A DNA stretch of 64,000 bases from contig CAZZVE010000004.1 of the NCBI GenBank assembly GCA_964657325.1, positions 1-64,000 of the forward strand, written 5' to 3'. Of the stretch, positions 60,852-64,000 are shown piece after piece. Source of the DNA: JBBQVS01 sp964657325 (GTDB lineage: Bacteria; Chloroflexota; Ktedonobacteria; Ktedonobacterales; Ktedonobacteraceae). The translations under genes were made by a program, and so were the position numbers. Every line of letters starts with the position of its first letter. Position 1 is the stretch's first letter. Under the pieces are notes generated by a model that was given only the letters and a program-made list of their open reading frames with translations, was not told the DNA's origin and searched no databases.

Positions 60852-61261
60852 CTATACTCTCTTCTTTACAGCTTTACAAAGACAGCACACCGAGAAATAT
60901 AGATGCTGTCTTTCTAGCAGCAATCATATCATATGCATAATAATAACCCGATTTTAGTATACGAGAAGTAAGTGTCAAAAGAACAAGAAGAGACTAATAG
61001 AGTAAATAAAGAAGTTAACAATACAGTGGTACTGTGCCATCCCCAGCCAGATAATCTGCATTCATAACTTCTATATAGTGCTACGACAGTTAGGGGAAAA
61101 CAGATTACTTTAGTTATTAGAATAGAAGAGATTAGGATAATAGGCAGAAGACGTATTACTTATAGGATTGGCTGTTCGCCCAAAAGCCCTCTGTCAAGAG
61201 TGGGTTGTGGTATAACATAGAATAGACGGATGATACTCATCGACCAGAGCAAGGAAACATT
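60852..61261. other. Intergenic region with a hairpin at the LarC promoter
   Basis: 410 bases between divergent genes. A 10-bp stem (AAAGACAGCA / TGCTGTCTTT, 60878-60887 and 60904-60913) lies just upstream of the larC-like gene. Nothing else seen. Confidence 0.5.
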
Positions 61262-61744
61262 ATGACCACGAACATACCTGATATGCATGATCGGTTAAAA
61301 CTGCTACAACAGTACAAGCATATTGCTATTGTTGGCGTCTCGGCCGACCCCTATCGACCAAGCCACTTTGTAGCTATTTACATGCAAGCAGAAGGATACG
61401 ATATTATCCCTATAAACCCGCGCTATGCAGGAAAAACATTGCTCGGTAAGCGTGTCTATGCATCCTTAACCGAGGCAAAAAACGCGGGTGAGCAGATTGA
61501 GATCGTCGATGTATTCCGTAAGGCCCAAGAGACGCCACCTATTGCTGATGAGGCTATCGCTATTGGGGCAAAGGTGCTTTGGCTTCAACTCGGCGTACGC
61601 AATGACGAAACAGGCAAAAAAGCGCAAGATGCAGGGCTTGAATTCATTCAAGATAGATGCGTAAAAATCGAACATGCACGATTTTTTGGTGGGCTACACA
61701 CTGTTGGATTAAATACAGGAGTTATTCTGGCTCGCAAGCTATAG
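61262..61744 (+). CDS. CoA-binding (YccU/CoA_binding_2) protein
   Basis: 160 residues. Rossmann-like CoA-binding domain: IAIVGVSADPYRPSHFVAIY, INPRYAGKTLLGKRVYASL and the C-terminal VLWLQLGVRNDETGKKAQDA. Such small proteins resemble the CoA-binding part of acyl-CoA synthetases but have no catalytic domain; function unknown. AAGGAAAC site. Confidence 0.88.
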   Translation: MTTNIPDMHDRLKLLQQYKHIAIVGVSADPYRPSHFVAIYMQAEGYDIIPINPRYAGKTLLGKRVYASLTEAKNAGEQIEIVDVFRKAQETPPIADEAIAIGAKVLWLQLGVRNDETGKKAQDAGLEFIQDRCVKIEHARFFGGLHTVGLNTGVILARKL

Positions 61745-61915
61745 TACTTTTTCCTTTTTACACCCTACTCGCTATTCTATCTCTATGGGGTCGCTAACCA
61801 CATTGATTGGTGGTTCTATAGCTAGCTTCTTGCTGTACAGTATGACACACCACCTCTGTTTGTGCTACACTTTCTGAAACATGTTGTTCAACTTTCTACC
61901 GGAGTAATATTTTCC

Positions 61916-64000
61916 ATGACACAAACTTCTGACCCCACGACAACGCAACATAGGGCTGTGGGTAAGTCCACACGGCGTCAGGATGCGCTTGATAAGATAA
62001 CTGGGCGCACACGCTACGCGGGTGATCTTCCAGTCGTTGGTCTTTTACATGCTCGACTCGTGCTTAGTCCTTATGCTCATGCTCGTATCCTCTCTATCGA
62101 CACTGCCTCTGCTCTTGAAGTACCAGGCGTTGTAGCGGTGTATACTGCTCAGACGCTGAATATGGCTCATGCAAAGAGTACCTCTCGTTCACAAGCTCCG
62201 CTTGCACAAGAGGAAGTGTACTGGTGTGGACATCCCGTTGCCATTGTCCTTGCAGAGACGGAAGCCGCTGCACAGGACGGTGTTGCGGCCGTTGATATCG
62301 ACTACGAGCCTCTGCCAGTTATCATTGATCCTATCGCGGCCCTTTCCGTTGACGCGCCGCTTGCACGCTCGCGTTCCGAAAATGAAGTATCGGAAATCGC
62401 GGGTGGTGGAGCACACGCGGCAGTAGCGAGTGGAGAGGTTGAGGAGGAGCAGGAAGAGGAACTCTCGAAAAATGTCAGTGATAAGACTCATCTTAAGGCT
62501 GGCGATATCGAAGCAGGTTTACGAGAGGCCGATGTTATCGTTGAGCATACGTATAAGACCAGTTCCGTACATCAGTCGTATATGGAACCACAGTCAATTA
62601 CAGTTGTTCCTAGTCCTTCAGGACATCAGTTGACGGTGTGGCCCAGTGCGCAGGGAATGTTTGGGGTACGTGAAGATATTTCTGAGGCACTAGACCTTCC
62701 AGATGCTCAGATTCGCGTAGAGTCGGTGCCGATAGGAGGAGCCTTCGGCGGAAAGTTCGGCTTGATTGAACCACTTGCCGCCGCTGCTGCCCATGCTATC
62801 CGTAAGCCAGTGCGTCTCGTCTACACAAGGCAAGAGGATTTGCTTGCAGGCAATCCCGCTCCGCAATCCGTAATTACGGTAAAGCTAGGCGCGAAAAAAG
62901 ATGGCACATTGGTTGCTTTGCAAGCAAGAGCCATTTTTGATACGGGTGCCTATTCTGGAGCCTCGGCCGGTCTTGGTGCGTTCATCCTTGCAAGTACCTA
63001 TCTTTGTCCTAATGTGGACATTCGCGCTTATGAGGTGCTGACTAACAAAGTCAGCGTTGGTGCGTATCGTGCTCCTAACGCACCCCAAGCTACCTTTGCT
63101 TTAGAGTCAACCGTTGCGGAACTCTGTCAAGCTCTTGCGGTCGATGCTATCGAGTTTCGTAAGAAAAACGCGCTAAAAGCTGGTGATCCCTCTATTGATC
63201 ATCGCCGAGGTGGGTGGCCTCGTATCGGACTCCTCGAATGTCTTGACGCGGCTCAGAAGCATCCACTATGGGCCAACAAAGACGCACAAAAAGTGCCGCC
63301 AGAGAATCTTCAAGGGTGGAAGGTAGGAATTGGTCTCGCGGCTGGCGGATGGCCCGGTGGTACAGAGCCAACAGCGGCAGCCTGTCGTATGGAAAAAGAT
63401 GGTACATTCACCGTCGTTGTTGGTAGTGTTGACCTCACAGGCTCCGATACATCGCTGGCCCTCATTGCAGCAGACGTACTGGGAACATCTTCAAATGATG
63501 TACGTGTTGGGCATGATAGTACTGATACGATGCCTTATAGTGGTGGTACGGGTGGCAGTAAGACAACGTATGCTATGGGAGCAGCCGTTCTAAATGCGGC
63601 TCGTGACACGCGTAAGCAAATTCTCGATATCGCAAGTGAGATGCTTGAAGCCTCACCCGAAGACCTGGAACTCGCCGATGGCAAAGTATCAGTGAAAGGT
63701 GCTCCCAGTAAGAGTGTCGAGCTGAAAAAGATTGCGGCTGCTTCAATGCGTTATGCAGGTCGTTTCGAGCCAATATATGGTCGTGGTCGTGCCGCGAACA
63801 AAGTAAGTTCGCCTATGTATGCTGTACATATTGCGAAGGTCGCGGTAGACCCAGAAACGGGTGAGGTTCGTGTCCTTGCGTATGTCGCGGCGCAGGATGT
63901 TGGCTTTGCGATCAATCCGGCAGAGGTCGAGGGGCAAATTCATGGTGGCGTGACGCAGGGTATCGGCTGGGCACTCTTCGAGGGCCTTGTCCATGATGAG
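61916..64000 (+). CDS. Xanthine/aldehyde dehydrogenase family molybdopterin-binding subunit (3' truncated by window end)
   Basis: 695 codons from the ATG at 61916 to the window edge, which cuts it. Large (L-type) subunit: GKSTRRQDALDKITGRTRYAGD, then YMEPQSITVVPSPSG, GGAFGGKFGLIEPLAAAAAH, GAYRAPNAPQATFALES and the VDLTGSDTS, GGTGGSKTT motifs of the Moco site. The AYRAP motif is not the AYxCSFR loop of form I CO dehydrogenase, so it is not that enzyme. Residues about 165-190 form a low-complexity acidic insert (VEEEQEEELSKN). Partner FAD and iron-sulphur subunits would be outside the window. Confidence 0.9.
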   Translation, partial: MTQTSDPTTTQHRAVGKSTRRQDALDKITGRTRYAGDLPVVGLLHARLVLSPYAHARILSIDTASALEVPGVVAVYTAQTLNMAHAKSTSRSQAPLAQEEVYWCGHPVAIVLAETEAAAQDGVAAVDIDYEPLPVIIDPIAALSVDAPLARSRSENEVSEIAGGGAHAAVASGEVEEEQEEELSKNVSDKTHLKAGDIEAGLREADVIVEHTYKTSSVHQSYMEPQSITVVPSPSGHQLTVWPSAQGMFGVREDISEALDLPDAQIRVESVPIGGAFGGKFGLIEPLAAAAAHAIRKPVRLVYTRQEDLLAGNPAPQSVITVKLGAKKDGTLVALQARAIFDTGAYSGASAGLGAFILASTYLCPNVDIRAYEVLTNKVSVGAYRAPNAPQATFALESTVAELCQALAVDAIEFRKKNALKAGDPSIDHRRGGWPRIGLLECLDAAQKHPLWANKDAQKVPPENLQGWKVGIGLAAGGWPGGTEPTAAACRMEKDGTFTVVVGSVDLTGSDTSLALIAADVLGTSSNDVRVGHDSTDTMPYSGGTGGSKTTYAMGAAVLNAARDTRKQILDIASEMLEASPEDLELADGKVSVKGAPSKSVELKKIAAASMRYAGRFEPIYGRGRAANKVSSPMYAVHIAKVAVDPETGEVRVLAYVAAQDVGFAINPAEVEGQIHGGVTQGIGWALFEGLVHDE

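Noticed and set aside
61916..64000. Form I CO dehydrogenase large subunit, linked with the CoxG-like gene
   Set aside because: The loop reads AYRAP, not AYxCSFR, and CoxG-like gene is 47 kb away.
1..64000. tRNA, rRNA or prophage genes
   Set aside because: No cloverleaf with TTCGA loop and CCA-type end, no rRNA-like tract and no phage structural genes were seen by eye; a covariance-model search would be decisive for tRNAs.

Overview
The window reads as chromosomal DNA of moderate GC content from a bacterium with a complex, soil-type lifestyle. My best guess is Chloroflexota of the Ktedonobacteria type. This rests on inference: the mix of a NACHT/HEAT giant protein, a WD40 Hanks kinase, a PP2C phosphatase, FHA proteins, an S53 peptidase, R2lox, UbiA/polyprenol-sugar genes and many long intergenic palindromes. 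No rRNA or tRNA was found. Three runs of ten Ns mark assembly gaps, and two of them lie inside palindromes.

Layout. 1-3.8 kb is an accessory stretch: the tail of a LysR-type regulator, a stand-alone tnpB, a translationally coupled cluster of small unrecognised genes and an excisionase-like HTH gene. 4.2-8.6 kb carries a Cys-rich membrane protein with a NYN nuclease, then a polyprenyl-phosphate sugar operon (ubiA, flippase-like gene, polyprenol-P-mannose synthase). 8.7-12.8 kb holds a Crp-type regulator and the homogentisate operon hppD-fahA-hmgA for tyrosine breakdown. 13-23.4 kb holds Yip1 and CoxG-like genes, a TetR/flavin monooxygenase pair with matching operators, a solute-binding lipoprotein behind an ECF sigma/membrane regulator pair, a lipoprotein and an S53 peptidase. 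23.5-28.8 kb holds a GltD-like iron-sulphur oxidoreductase, an M20 peptidase and hutU. 28.9-36.7 kb holds two related FHA/DUF4878-like proteins, an ABC exporter, queG and a TetR/R2lox/hemolysin III block. 36.8-44.6 kb holds a methylmalonyl-CoA mutase catalytic subunit, speD, and a membrane/secreted protein cluster ending in PP2C. 44.8-50.9 kb (minus strand) holds a membrane sensor-like protein, a flippase, a small membrane protein and a GH3 glycosidase. 51.2-58.5 kb holds a 1745-residue NACHT-HEAT-coiled-coil protein and, 6 bases on, a kinase-WD40 protein. 58.6-64 kb holds a PNPOx-like protein, CopC, a LarC lacking its C-terminal half, a CoA-binding protein and a molybdopterin dehydrogenase cut by the window end.

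Two things stand out. First, the NACHT-HEAT/kinase-WD40 operon has the architecture of a STAND-type signalling or conflict system. Second, the window is punctuated by very long, near-perfect palindromes (15-36 bp stems, mostly unrelated in sequence) at gene ends, plus a compound repeat type of about 100 bp (two inverted arms, each with its own mini-hairpin, and a central hairpin). Two of these compound repeats sit inside open reading frames without breaking them.
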